Source: Phycisphaerae bacterium | GTDB lineage: Bacteria > Planctomycetota > Phycisphaerae > FEN-1346 > JAACEH01 | Assembly (NCBI GenBank): GCA_012729015.1 | Contig: JAAYDY010000114.1 | Location: 1 to 62,304, forward strand | Reading direction: 5' to 3' | Length of the DNA stretch: 62,304 nt | Part shown: in pieces, positions 1 through 7,054 of the stretch | How positions within the stretch are numbered: position 1 is the first letter of the stretch | How the letters are laid out: the number at the start of each line of letters is the position of its first letter | The notes under the pieces: model-generated | Database searches by the model: none | What the model was told of the DNA's origin: nothing | The model's input: only the letters and a program-made list of their open reading frames with translations | Made by a program: the position numbers and the translations under genes

Positions 1-47
1 ATCCCGCCATAGGCTACACTCCCATACGGATCCCGCTTCCGACGCAT
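1..47 (-). CDS. 5' end of an unidentified gene, cut by the window edge
   Basis: On the minus strand an ATG at 47-45 is preceded by a strong ribosome binding site (AAGGAGG, 5 bases upstream). It opens a frame reading MRRKRDPYGSVAYGG before the window ends. Only fifteen codons are visible, so no family can be assigned. The near-ideal Shine-Dalgarno spacing is the reason for calling it. Confidence 0.45.
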   Translation of the reverse strand, partial: MRRKRDPYGSVAYGG

Positions 48-120
48 CGCTGCCTCCTTCCTGCCCTCGAGGGCCGTTGGTTACCCCACGAGGATAACCG
101 GTTGGAGGCAGCCTTTCATG

Positions 121-260
121 GGATTACCGACTCTTGGCACGCGGGGGCACGCGGGGACACGCGCGGGGACAGTATGCTGTTTTCGCGCGCGGGGACATCG
201 CACGCGGGGCACGCGGGGACAGTATACTGTTTTATGCGAAGCGTGGCACGCTTCGAGGGC
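121..260. repeat. Tandem copies of the AGTATACTGT repeat (family C)
   Basis: Two copies of GGGGACAGTAT(G/A)CTGTTTT lie exactly 50 bases apart at 165-183 and 215-233, embedded in repeated GCACGCGGGG units. The second copy holds the perfect palindrome ACAGTATACTGT. The same core recurs near 3884, 5100, 6360, 6400, 7510 and 38995. No gene is visible between 48 and 297. Confidence 0.7.
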
Positions 261-297
261 GGCGGGCGCGGTCGGGGGGTTCGGGCGAGGCGGTGGC

Positions 298-636
298 TCA
301 GTGGTCGCAGAGGTTGTCGCCGGTGCGGAGGGAGCCGCCGAGGTACTGCGCGACGATCTCCTCGGGCGTGGCTGCTGCGGCGCCGACGACGACCTCGATG
401 CCGTGCTGCGCAAAGAGCCCTTGCGCCCGCTGGCCCATGCCGCCGGCGATGATCACCTCGGCCCCCTGCTCGTGCAACCAGCGCGGCAGCACCCCGGGCT
501 CGTGCGGCGGGGGGGTCAGCCACGTGATGCCGCTCACCTTCTTGCTGGCGGGGTCCGCCTCCACAATGGCGAACTGCTCACAGTGCCCGAAGTGCGGGCA
601 GAGGTTCCCTGCGGCTGTCGGAATGGCGATCTTCAT
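298..636 (-). CDS. NifX/NifB-type iron-molybdenum cofactor domain protein
   Basis: The 112-residue protein starts MKIAIPTAAGNLCPHFGHCE and has the length and pattern of the dinitrogenase iron-molybdenum cofactor domain (NifX/NafY fold). Relatives bind or carry metal clusters. The start at 636 is chosen because MKIAIP opens the fold and AGGAG lies just upstream. Cysteine 13 and histidines 15 and 18 near the N-terminus, plus a C-terminal cysteine and histidine (NLCDH), could be metal ligands. It lies 57 bases downstream of a second family member, in what appears to be one sigma-54-driven transcript. No nitrogenase genes are in the window, so a role in nitrogen fixation is not supported. A cluster-carrier or sensor role is inference. 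Confidence 0.88.
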   Translation of the reverse strand: MKIAIPTAAGNLCPHFGHCEQFAIVEADPASKKVSGITWLTPPPHEPGVLPRWLHEQGAEVIIAGGMGQRAQGLFAQHGIEVVVGAAAATPEEIVAQYLGGSLRTGDNLCDH

Positions 637-693
637 CGTGCAACGCTCCTGCTGACTGCGAGTAAACGCGATGGTGCGACGCGGCCGCACCTC

Positions 694-1056
694 TCAGACC
701 CAGTGGCCGTCCACGTCCGCATTGTCGGCCTGGTTGAGCTTGCCGGCCTTGAACTGCTCGACGGCGTCGGCCACGGTCCCGACGGCCCCGGTGTAGACCG
801 CCACGCCGCCGGCCCGCAGCGTTGCGAAGGCCTTCGGGCCTACGTGTCCGCTGACCACCGCCTCTACGCCCAGGGCGACGACGGTGCTGCCCGCCTGGAT
901 GCCCGCCCCCTGGGCGGCGTTCAGGTTCTGTGCGTTGTCCGCGGCCGCCCACTCGCCCGTCTCCGTGTCCACCACCACGAAACACCGGGCACGACCGAAC
1001 CGCGGATCCACCGCCGACGTCAACTCCGGCCCCTGCGCTGTCACGGCTATCTTCAT
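694..1056 (-). CDS. NifX/NifB-type iron-molybdenum cofactor domain protein
   Basis: 120 residues beginning MKIAVTAQGPELTSAVDPRF, a full-length single-domain NifX-fold protein. The sequence DPRFGRARCFVVVD follows the usual N-terminal pattern of the family. AAAGGAG lies just before the ATG and supports this start. It is the first gene after the sigma-54 promoter at 1086-1100 and is followed by the paralogue at 298-636. It has a single cysteine (in ARCF), unlike the neighbouring paralogue, so the two probably differ in metal handling (inference). The family is known from cofactor assembly and from many anaerobes without nitrogenase. Confidence 0.88.
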   Translation of the reverse strand: MKIAVTAQGPELTSAVDPRFGRARCFVVVDTETGEWAAADNAQNLNAAQGAGIQAGSTVVALGVEAVVSGHVGPKAFATLRAGGVAVYTGAVGTVADAVEQFKAGKLNQADNADVDGHWV

Positions 1057-1085
1057 GGCATCTCCTTTCTGACAGGAGATTCACT

Positions 1086-1100
1086 GCAAGAGCCGTGCCA
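1086..1100 (-). promoter_or_regulatory. Sigma-54 (-24/-12) promoter for the two NifX-fold genes
   Basis: Read on the minus strand the bases are TGGCACG-GCTC-TTGC, an exact match to the RpoN consensus with correct GG-to-GC spacing. Counting 12 bases from the -12 C puts transcription near 1074. That leaves an 18-base leader containing the AAAGGAG of the gene at 1056. Confidence 0.85.
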
Positions 1101-1259
1101 AGAAATGCCGGCGCCCCGGGCGAAATCCGAAGTCATGACGGTGCAGTATGTTACGGCCGCTCGCTGCGGGTCATGCGGGGCCGCCGTCGCGACGTGCCGC
1201 GCGGCACCATTGCAGTGTGCATGATTGCCCGCGGCAGCGACAGCCGCCGATGCCAAGGT

Positions 1260-1395
1260 CTAGCAGCCCGTTGAGAAAGTGTGGCACAGCCGCCCTCGGT
1301 TGTGCAGTCACTGCGGAAACCGTCGTTTTCGGTCTGTCGCCCCGCCCGAGGGCGGGCGTGCCACACGGACTCCGGCTTCTTCAACGGGCTGCTAG
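1260..1395. repeat. 136-bp element with 15-bp terminal inverted repeats (MITE-like)
   Basis: The ends CTAGCAGCCCGTTGA (1260-1274) and TCAACGGGCTGCTAG (1381-1395) are perfect inverted repeats, and GTGGCAC/GTGCCAC pair further in. The centre carries the motif GCCGCCCTCGG that reappears in reverse at 46190. The right end supplies the stop codon of the activator gene. No coding capacity is present and no clear target-site duplication was found. Confidence 0.7.
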
Positions 1396-2753
1396 GTCCG
1401 TCGTCCGCGGCCGTCGGTCTCGGGGGCGTCGATGCCGAACGCCTTGAGTTTGCGGTACAGGGTGCTGGGGTTGATGCCGAGTTCGGCGGCGGTTTTGCGT
1501 CGGTTGCCGCCATGGCGGCGAAGCGCCTCGGCAATGAACAGCTTTTCGACCGATTCCAGGCTCATCGCCCGCCCGCCGCCTCCGCCGCTGCGGGCCGCCG
1601 GGCGCAGCTCGGCCGGCAGGTGGGCCAGCTCGATCATCCCGCCCCGGCAGAGCACAAACGCTTGCTCGAGAATGTTTTCCAGTTCGCGGACGTTGCCCGG
1701 AAAGCCGTGCTCCATCAGCTGCGCCATCACCTCGTCCGAGACGCCTGCGATGCTTTTGTTCTGGAGCCGGTTGAACTTGGCGACCAGGTGCTCGACCAGC
1801 AGGGGGATGTCCTCGCGTCGCTGGGCCAGCGGCGGCAACTCCAGCCGTATCACGCGGATACGATAGAAGAGGTCATCGCGGAACTTGCCGTGCGCGACCC
1901 GTTCGGCCAGGTTTCGGTTGGTCGCGGCAATGATGCGAACGTCGACGGGGAGCGGTTCGATGCCGCCCAGGGGCTCGATCACGCGTTCCTGGAGCACCCG
2001 GAGCAGCCGCACCTGCATCGCCGGGGAGACGTCGCCGATCTCGTCCAGGAAGAGCGTGCCGCCCTCGGCCAGGGCGAAGCGCCCGGGCTTGTCGCGGCGC
2101 GCGTCGGTAAAAGCCCCCGCTTTGTGGCCGAACAGCTCGCTCTCCAGCAGCGTGTCGGGCAGTGCGGCACAGTTGACCGCCACGAACGGCCTCTTCCGCC
2201 GCGGCGAGAGGTTGTGAATCGCCCGGGCGAAGAGCTCCTTGCCCGTGCCGCTGGGGCCCTCTATCAGTACTGTGCTGCTGCTTTCGGCAATCTGCGGCAG
2301 AATCTCGAACAGTCGCTGCATCGCCGGGCTGCGGCCGACGATGTCCTCGAAGGTGTACCGTCCGTGGAGTTCCTTTTGCAGCTCTTCCAGTTGCGTGAGG
2401 TCCTGGAACGTCTCGACGCCGCCGACAATGTGGCCCTCGGGGTCCTTCAGCAACGCCGTCGAGAGGCGGATCGGGACCCGACGGCCCTGGCTGTCGATGA
2501 TGTGGGCCATGGCGTTGACGACGGGCTTGCCCGTCCGCATCGTGTGGCGCAAGGCGCAGCGGCCCTCGCAGACGTTCGCCCGGAACACCTCCGAGCACAG
2601 TCGCCCGACGGCTTCCTCGCGCCGGACGCCGGTGATCCGCTCGGCCGCACGATTGAATACGCCGATCCGCCACTGGGGATCCACGGTGAAAACGCCCTCG
2701 TTCACGGAATCGAGAATCGTGGTCTCTCGCTGGTCGCCGCCCATGGGGTCCAT
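1392..2753 (-). CDS. PAS-AAA+-Fis sigma-54-dependent transcriptional activator
   Basis: 453-residue bacterial enhancer-binding protein. An N-terminal PAS domain (about 10-125) holds cysteines 53, 62 and 66, which may bind a metal cluster or sense redox (inference). The AAA+ domain (about 135-370) has Walker A GPSGTGKE (166-173), the sigma-54 contact loop GAFTDA (213-218, normally GAFTGA), Walker B LFLDEIG (near 237) and arginine-finger region FRDDLFYRIR (291-300). A Fis-type helix-turn-helix lies at about 411-440 (NRRKTAAELGINPSTLYRKL). The start is supported by AAAGGAG upstream. Its position between two sigma-54 promoters makes the flanking NifX-fold genes its likely targets. The stop codon lies inside the inverted-repeat end of an inserted element. 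Confidence 0.95.
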   Translation of the reverse strand: MDPMGGDQRETTILDSVNEGVFTVDPQWRIGVFNRAAERITGVRREEAVGRLCSEVFRANVCEGRCALRHTMRTGKPVVNAMAHIIDSQGRRVPIRLSTALLKDPEGHIVGGVETFQDLTQLEELQKELHGRYTFEDIVGRSPAMQRLFEILPQIAESSSTVLIEGPSGTGKELFARAIHNLSPRRKRPFVAVNCAALPDTLLESELFGHKAGAFTDARRDKPGRFALAEGGTLFLDEIGDVSPAMQVRLLRVLQERVIEPLGGIEPLPVDVRIIAATNRNLAERVAHGKFRDDLFYRIRVIRLELPPLAQRREDIPLLVEHLVAKFNRLQNKSIAGVSDEVMAQLMEHGFPGNVRELENILEQAFVLCRGGMIELAHLPAELRPAARSGGGGGRAMSLESVEKLFIAEALRRHGGNRRKTAAELGINPSTLYRKLKAFGIDAPETDGRGRRT

Positions 2754-2807
2754 CTGCCGTGACTCCTTTATATAGGGGGCCCTCGGGTCGGGGGCCGCAT
2801 TCGTGCA

Positions 2808-2835
2808 TTATACAAGCACCGACGGCGGTCGGCAA
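2808..2835 (-). promoter_or_regulatory. Sigma-70-type promoter of the activator gene
   Basis: On the minus strand, TTGCCG (2835-2830) and TATAAT (2813-2808) are 16 bases apart, placing transcription about 48 bases before the activator's ATG. The -10 box sits inside an inverted repeat, GTGC...GCAC (2803-2819), which could be an operator (inference). Confidence 0.55.
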
Positions 2836-2912
2836 GGCACTCTGCAATACTGTTGGGGCCGGCGTTGTGCCTCCTGCCTCCGCAGCGGGGCGAAGCCCGC
2901 CCCAGGCCCGGT

Positions 2913-2927
2913 TGGCACGCGAGTTGC
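2913..2927 (+). promoter_or_regulatory. Sigma-54 (-24/-12) promoter for the NifX-fold/DUF5320 unit
   Basis: TGGCACG-CGAG-TTGC matches the RpoN consensus exactly. The predicted start point (about 2939) is only two bases before the ATG at 2941, implying a leaderless first gene. Confidence 0.85.
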
Positions 2928-2940
2928 TTATCCTTATGGT

Positions 2941-3348
2941 ATGAAGATCGCCATTCCCCATTGGCAAGGCCGGGTCAGCCCCGTCTTCGACGTGGCCGAG
3001 AACCTTCTCGTGGTGGAGTTGGACGACGGCGGGGCGGAACGGTCGCGGGTCCAGGCGGGCCTGCGGGCCGAGTCGCCGCACCACCGTGCGTCGCAACTCG
3101 CCGAGACCGGGGCCGAGGTGCTCATCTGCGGCGCGATCTCCTGGCCTCTGGAAATGGCCTTGACTGCCCATGGGGTGCGGGTGATCGGTCAGACGTGCGG
3201 CAACATCGAGGAGGTGTTGGCCGCCTTCGTCAGTGGACGACTCAGTGACGGCGCGTTCGCGATGCCGGGTTGCTGCGGTCGCCGTCGGCGCGGACAAGGA
3301 CGCGGCCGAGGGCGATGCCGCGGCGGCCGGCACGGACCGCCCTGTTGA
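2941..3348 (+). CDS. NifX/NifB-type iron-molybdenum cofactor domain protein with Cys/Arg-rich tail
   Basis: 135 residues starting MKIAIPHWQGRVSPVFDVAE, the third NifX-fold protein of the locus. The fold covers about residues 1-105. A tail rich in Gly, Arg and Cys follows (MPGCCGRRRRG onward), which could bind metal or nucleic acid (inference). No Shine-Dalgarno sequence precedes the ATG, consistent with the very short leader predicted from the sigma-54 promoter. The next gene begins 13 bases after the stop and has a strong ribosome binding site of its own. Function is probably metal-cluster binding, by family; the substrate is unknown. Confidence 0.85.
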   Translation: MKIAIPHWQGRVSPVFDVAENLLVVELDDGGAERSRVQAGLRAESPHHRASQLAETGAEVLICGAISWPLEMALTAHGVRVIGQTCGNIEEVLAAFVSGRLSDGAFAMPGCCGRRRRGQGRGRGRCRGGRHGPPC

Positions 3349-3361
3349 AAGGAGGCACGAG

Positions 3362-3754
3362 ATGCCAGGTGGTGATGGAACAGGCCCGGTCGGGATGGGC
3401 CCGATGACTGGACGCGGCGCAGGCTACTGCGCCGGGTACGCGATGCCCGGGTACGCTAACCCCGTCGGCGGCCGCGGATTCTTCGGTTGGGGTCGCGGCG
3501 GTCGCGGATTCGGCGCGGGCATGGGCGGCGGCCGCGGCTGGCGGAACCGTTTCCGGGCGACCGGCCTGACGGGTCGCCAGCGCGGCGGCTTCGTGCCGCC
3601 GATGGCGCCGCCGGTGGGCGTCCCGCCGTACGCGGCGCCGACCCCAAAGCAGGAGCTCGACGCCCTGAAAGGGCAGGCCGAGTACTTGCAGGAGGCCCTC
3701 GCGGGCATCCGCACGCGGATGGAGGAACTCGAGAAACAAGCCGCCGAGTCCTGA
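3362..3754 (+). CDS. DUF5320-type glycine-rich protein
   Basis: 130 residues opening MPGGDGTGPVGMGPMTGRGA, the hallmark start of the DUF5320 family. That family is regularly found beside NifX-fold proteins in anaerobes. A Gly/Arg/Phe-rich low-complexity middle (about 20-80) is followed by a Pro-rich linker and a C-terminal coiled coil (about 97-130, QELDALKGQAEYLQEAL...). GAAAGGAGG directly upstream fixes the start. Co-transcription with the NifX-fold gene 13 bases upstream is likely. No enzymatic motif is visible; a role as partner or scaffold for the metal-binding proteins is inference. Confidence 0.85.
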   Translation: MPGGDGTGPVGMGPMTGRGAGYCAGYAMPGYANPVGGRGFFGWGRGGRGFGAGMGGGRGWRNRFRATGLTGRQRGGFVPPMAPPVGVPPYAAPTPKQELDALKGQAEYLQEALAGIRTRMEELEKQAAES

Positions 3755-4285
3755 TCCCGTCCTCAGGCTGGCGGCAGGCGACAGAAGCCCGTCGGGCCGC
3801 GGCCCTCTCATCGGCCGCCGGCCCGGCGGCGCGTCGCATCACCCACCTCGCGCCTCCCGGCCCGCCATGCCTGCGGACATAATCAGTATACTGTCCCCGT
3901 TAGCCCCCCGTTAGCCCGTCCCCGTTAGCCCGGGTTCCGAGCCTGTCCGCCAGCAGCGCGTAGGGTGGGTCCACCGGACCCACGCGGTACTTTGCGGTTG
4001 TCTGGTCTGGAGCGGAAGCGTATGGTATCTGCAGGACAAACTATTGGCGGGCTTTCCTGCCGGGTGGCACGTTGTCTTTCACCGTGGTGACCTTGGCCCG
4101 GCGGGCGATCCTCGCGACGGCGGAGTCCCTGCGGCTGCCTGGCCAAGCCGTCCGGGCCGCGCGGCTCGTTCCGCGTGGGTCCGGTGGACCCACCCTACGG
4201 GCTCCGCAGGCATGGGGCGTGTCTGGCGGACGGTCCCCAGTTGCGTGGGCCAACACCAAGCCAGCAGGCATAAGGAGGCGCTGCG
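3755..4285. repeat. Intergenic repeats: family C tandem and two family A hairpins
   Basis: Contains AGTATACTGTCCCC followed by reiterated CCCGTTAGCC units (about 3884-3933). Family A hairpins GTGGGTCC-NNN-GGACCCAC lie at 3965-3983 (reverse orientation) and 4175-4193. Nothing else recognisable is present until AAGGAGG just before 4286. Confidence 0.75.
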
Positions 4286-5044
4286 ATGCTTCACTCTGAC
4301 CGTATCGCAACGGTTGTGTGCTGGCTGACTGTTGTTGTGGCCGGTCTCGGTGTGAATGGCTGCGAGCGCTCGCGGTCGTGGCCGCTTCTGAGCTATGATG
4401 ATGTACTGGCGACTAATCCGGCGGATGAAACGTGGTGCTATGCGGAAGAGGCCGGTGAGCATCGGCACATTGTAGACCCATCTGGTGCGTTGGCGAAGAC
4501 GGTCGGCCAGTCGGCACTGGTTGTGATCCTGGAGCACTTCTCGTTCAGCCATTGGAATGGTCACAGCGACTGGTCCATGGTTGTCTACTGCTCCGGCGAC
4601 CAAGGCACGTGGCTGTACGTGGGACACTCGCCGGATGAGCAGGGGGCGGTAGAAGCGAAGGACTACTTCGCCCCACTGAGATCGTTTGAGTTGCGCGGCC
4701 CAGAGCGCGATGTCGACACGCTTGCCCGCACGCTGGTGGATTCCACCCAAAGCCCGCTGACGCAGAGACGGTGGGTAATATATGACATGGATTATGTGTT
4801 GTTTATCACGGTCAGGGCAAACGGTCGCATGGTGCGAAGGGTGTTTGTCAATGCCGACTTCGGATCAGGCTGTCTTCTGGGCGTGAAAGTGCCACAGGAC
4901 GATGCGCAGCGATACAGCAAGGGGTGTGATGCCGAGAGGCAGTTGAACGATGCCGTCTGCGTGCTGGCAACGAGCAAGTACACCTATCCCTGGAAACCGT
5001 GGTGGCAGAGCGAGCCTGAATCGTCCGATGATGGTTCGCCGTAG
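4286..5044 (+). CDS. Orphan lipoprotein, function unknown
   Basis: 252 residues. An N-terminal signal with lipobox LGVNGC predicts lipid attachment at about Cys 26. The start is set by AAGGAGG upstream of ATG. The mature part has scattered cysteines (WCYAEE, VYCSGDQ, SGCLLG, KGCDAE, AVCVLA) that could form disulfides after export. I recognise no domain. It is the first gene of a stretch (to 7239) visibly poorer in G+C than the flanks, bounded and interrupted by palindromic repeats, which suggests accessory or acquired DNA. A second lipoprotein gene follows about 100 bases downstream, with no sequence similarity obvious by eye. Confidence 0.75.
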   Translation: MLHSDRIATVVCWLTVVVAGLGVNGCERSRSWPLLSYDDVLATNPADETWCYAEEAGEHRHIVDPSGALAKTVGQSALVVILEHFSFSHWNGHSDWSMVVYCSGDQGTWLYVGHSPDEQGAVEAKDYFAPLRSFELRGPERDVDTLARTLVDSTQSPLTQRRWVIYDMDYVLFITVRANGRMVRRVFVNADFGSGCLLGVKVPQDDAQRYSKGCDAERQLNDAVCVLATSKYTYPWKPWWQSEPESSDDGSP

Positions 5045-5059
5045 AGGGGGTAGCGGGTA

Positions 5060-5125
5060 AAAGGGTGGGTCCGCCGGACCCATTGCACGGGCTTGATAGT
5101 CAATATACTGTCCCGGATGGCCCGA
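5060..5125. repeat. Degenerate family A hairpin plus family C core at a gene 5' end
   Basis: GTGGGTCCGCCGGACCCA is followed by GTCAATATACTGTCCC and GGATGGCC. The repeat reaches to within about 20 bases of the chosen start at 5141 and supplies in-frame upstream ATG codons that should not be mistaken for the start. Confidence 0.65.
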
Positions 5126-5140
5126 AGTGGGGTGAACGCA

Positions 5141-6220
5141 ATGCAGGTGCAAGCACGGCTGTGCCGGTTCATAGACCAATCGCGTGTGACAGTGGCCCTC
5201 GCCAGCCTGCTTCTGGTAGCAGGTTGTGGATCGGGCGGGCTGACGGTGGATCTCTCACGGGCATTCTCAGCAGCTCCGACATATGCCGTGTGTGAGCATG
5301 CCGGCGGCCTCGACATGACGGGCATGGCGTTCTTCTCCTTGCGCCATCTCTCTGCGGCGCAGACTCCGTCTGGACTGCGTGGGACCGTGCGCGAGTGGCG
5401 ATGGGACGCGTCTCTCTACGGTACGGCGCGCGCGAAAAGTCCAAAGACGGTGCCGGAAGCGATTGCGGCAGTGGAAGGTGGCTTGGAGAAGCAGCTGTTC
5501 TGTTATACAGAAGGGGTGGCGGTCGGGCTGACATGGGACGCCGCGCCGCGGTGTTTGAATGAGCCTCAGGAGGAATCGCTGCGCAGGAGTTCCAGCCTCG
5601 CCGACATTCTCGATACGTTAGGACTCGGCTTGATGATCCGTGGGTACTACTTCGCGAATGCACCTGATGCAATCATCAGCCCTGCAGACGATGCGCGCTT
5701 CAAAGGAGAGGGCCCGGAACGCGCGTGCGTGGCCTGGGTCGAATGCGCGGACCGCTTCGTGCCCCGCTGCATCATCGTCGACGGACCTTATCATGACGAA
5801 TCGCCTGAGCCATTCGCGGCACATCGCTACGTTCTGATTACCAAAGAGCACCTGTTCCGTGTGGCTCCGATTCGTCCGCTCCTGTCGTCCGGTTTTCCGC
5901 TTCCGGATCGGGACACTTGGTATCAGGCAACGGTGCCCGTGACCACAAGCCCGACATTGGGAACGCTCATTCATCGTTTTGAGGTCAGTACCGGCAAACG
6001 CATCCTGAAGCTGCCGCCCAGGTTGGCGGGAGCTCTGAGCAAGCGGGTCCACATCTCTGGGGGTCAGTCTGACCGCGCGTTGTCAGTCGTCGAGATGGGC
6101 TTCGCGCTTGCCGATTGTGCCCGGACGCTTGACAAGCCTCGGGCCGATAGAGCCTGGGCCCTCTACGAGACAGCGGATTCGTGGCAACTGGAGGAACTGC
6201 ATCTGCCACGTGGCAGATGA
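5141..6220 (+). CDS. Orphan lipoprotein, function unknown
   Basis: 359 residues. Start at 5141 (MQVQARLCRFIDQ) is preferred because the upstream in-frame ATGs lie within a repeat and GGGGTGA precedes this one. A hydrophobic segment (VTVALASLLLVAGC) ends in a lipobox, so the mature protein is probably outer- or inner-membrane anchored. The rest is a mixed alpha/beta sequence with no motif I recognise. As with its neighbour, base composition is less GC-rich than the housekeeping genes in this window. Possibly an envelope protein of an accessory locus (inference). Confidence 0.7.
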   Translation: MQVQARLCRFIDQSRVTVALASLLLVAGCGSGGLTVDLSRAFSAAPTYAVCEHAGGLDMTGMAFFSLRHLSAAQTPSGLRGTVREWRWDASLYGTARAKSPKTVPEAIAAVEGGLEKQLFCYTEGVAVGLTWDAAPRCLNEPQEESLRRSSSLADILDTLGLGLMIRGYYFANAPDAIISPADDARFKGEGPERACVAWVECADRFVPRCIIVDGPYHDESPEPFAAHRYVLITKEHLFRVAPIRPLLSSGFPLPDRDTWYQATVPVTTSPTLGTLIHRFEVSTGKRILKLPPRLAGALSKRVHISGGQSDRALSVVEMGFALADCARTLDKPRADRAWALYETADSWQLEELHLPRGR

Positions 6221-6309
6221 CAGGCCGGGTGGCCGGGCGGAGACGGTGGAGGGGGAGACTCTGTGACTGTGCCACGGCGGGTCTTGCCCGCCGTGCTGAC
6301 GGGCGAGGA

Positions 6310-6470
6310 TGGTTCAGTGAGTAGGGTGGGGCCGCCGGACCCATTGCGCGGGCGTAATAATCAATATACTGTCCCCGATGGCCGCGGGCGTAATAATCAA
6401 TATACTGTCCCCGATGGCCGTCCCCGATGGCCCGTCCCCGATGGCCCGGGACCTACGGGCCCCCTTGGCA
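6310..6470. repeat. Family A remnant and two family C copies with GATGGCC tails
   Basis: A degenerate family A hairpin (near 6326) is followed by two nearly identical AATCAATATACTGTCCCC copies and a run of CCCCGATGGCC units to about 6445. Here the tail unit is GATGGCC, whereas at 3893 and 7515 it is GTTAGCC. Confidence 0.7.
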
Positions 6471-6505
6471 CACACGGGAGCTGAACGTCATGCGACGGAG
6501 TTACA

Positions 6506-6940
6506 ATGTGGGATAAGTATGCGGCGATCACAGCGGTCTGGGTGAGCGTGTGTATTGCGTATGCTCTATGGCACGGTCGGCGCGCGAGCACACGCCGGTG
6601 TGTGCTGGGGTTAGCCTTCCTCGCCATAGCCGCAATGTCGGTCGTCGGTATGTGGGCACTGGAGTCCACAGGCTTCTGGGCGTCGGGAGTGGCGTACGAC
6701 TGGCAGCTCATGGGGGCACTCATGGCAACGTGTGTCTGGGGCATCCTATCGGGTGTTGGGGTGATGTTCAGGCCGTATTGTGCGGGCGCGGGGCGGGGCC
6801 GCACGTGGCCTGCGTATTTCTATATGGCCGCATGGGGGCTGAGCGGGGTGATTATGGCGGACTTCATTGCCGCGGCCTTGGTTCACGGGCAGCCATTGAT
6901 TGTGCGGCTCTGGAGTGTCCTGCTGTGTTGTGCCGGATAG
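6506..6940 (+). CDS. Small integral membrane protein, function unknown
   Basis: 144 residues with about four hydrophobic segments (near 5-22, 33-52, 68-88 and 106-140), so an inner-membrane protein. GGAG precedes the ATG at 6506. No family is recognised. It sits in the less GC-rich island and is followed by a degenerate family A hairpin (6943-6960) and another tiny membrane protein. Confidence 0.65.
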   Translation: MWDKYAAITAVWVSVCIAYALWHGRRASTRRCVLGLAFLAIAAMSVVGMWALESTGFWASGVAYDWQLMGALMATCVWGILSGVGVMFRPYCAGAGRGRTWPAYFYMAAWGLSGVIMADFIAAALVHGQPLIVRLWSVLLCCAG

Positions 6941-7006
6941 GGTGGGTCCCCGGACCCACGCCACGGGCTGTCCCCGTGTACCGCAAGCAGAGAAGCCGTA
7001 GGAGAG

Positions 7007-7054
7007 ATGCCATTCAACGCAAGGGACCGAATAGGCCGAGTTCGTACCGTGTGA
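7007..7054 (+). CDS. Possible 15-codon leader ORF
   Basis: ATG at 7007 follows GGAG and reads MPFNARDRIGRVRTV. Its TGA (7052-7054) overlaps a GTG at 7051 as GTGA. It could couple translation to the following reading frame, or mark a frameshifted gene start. Confidence 0.25.
   Translation: MPFNARDRIGRVRTV

Noticed and set aside
298..1056. Evidence for nitrogen fixation
   Set aside because: NifX-fold proteins occur widely without nitrogenase, and no nifHDK, nifB or nifE/N gene is in the window.
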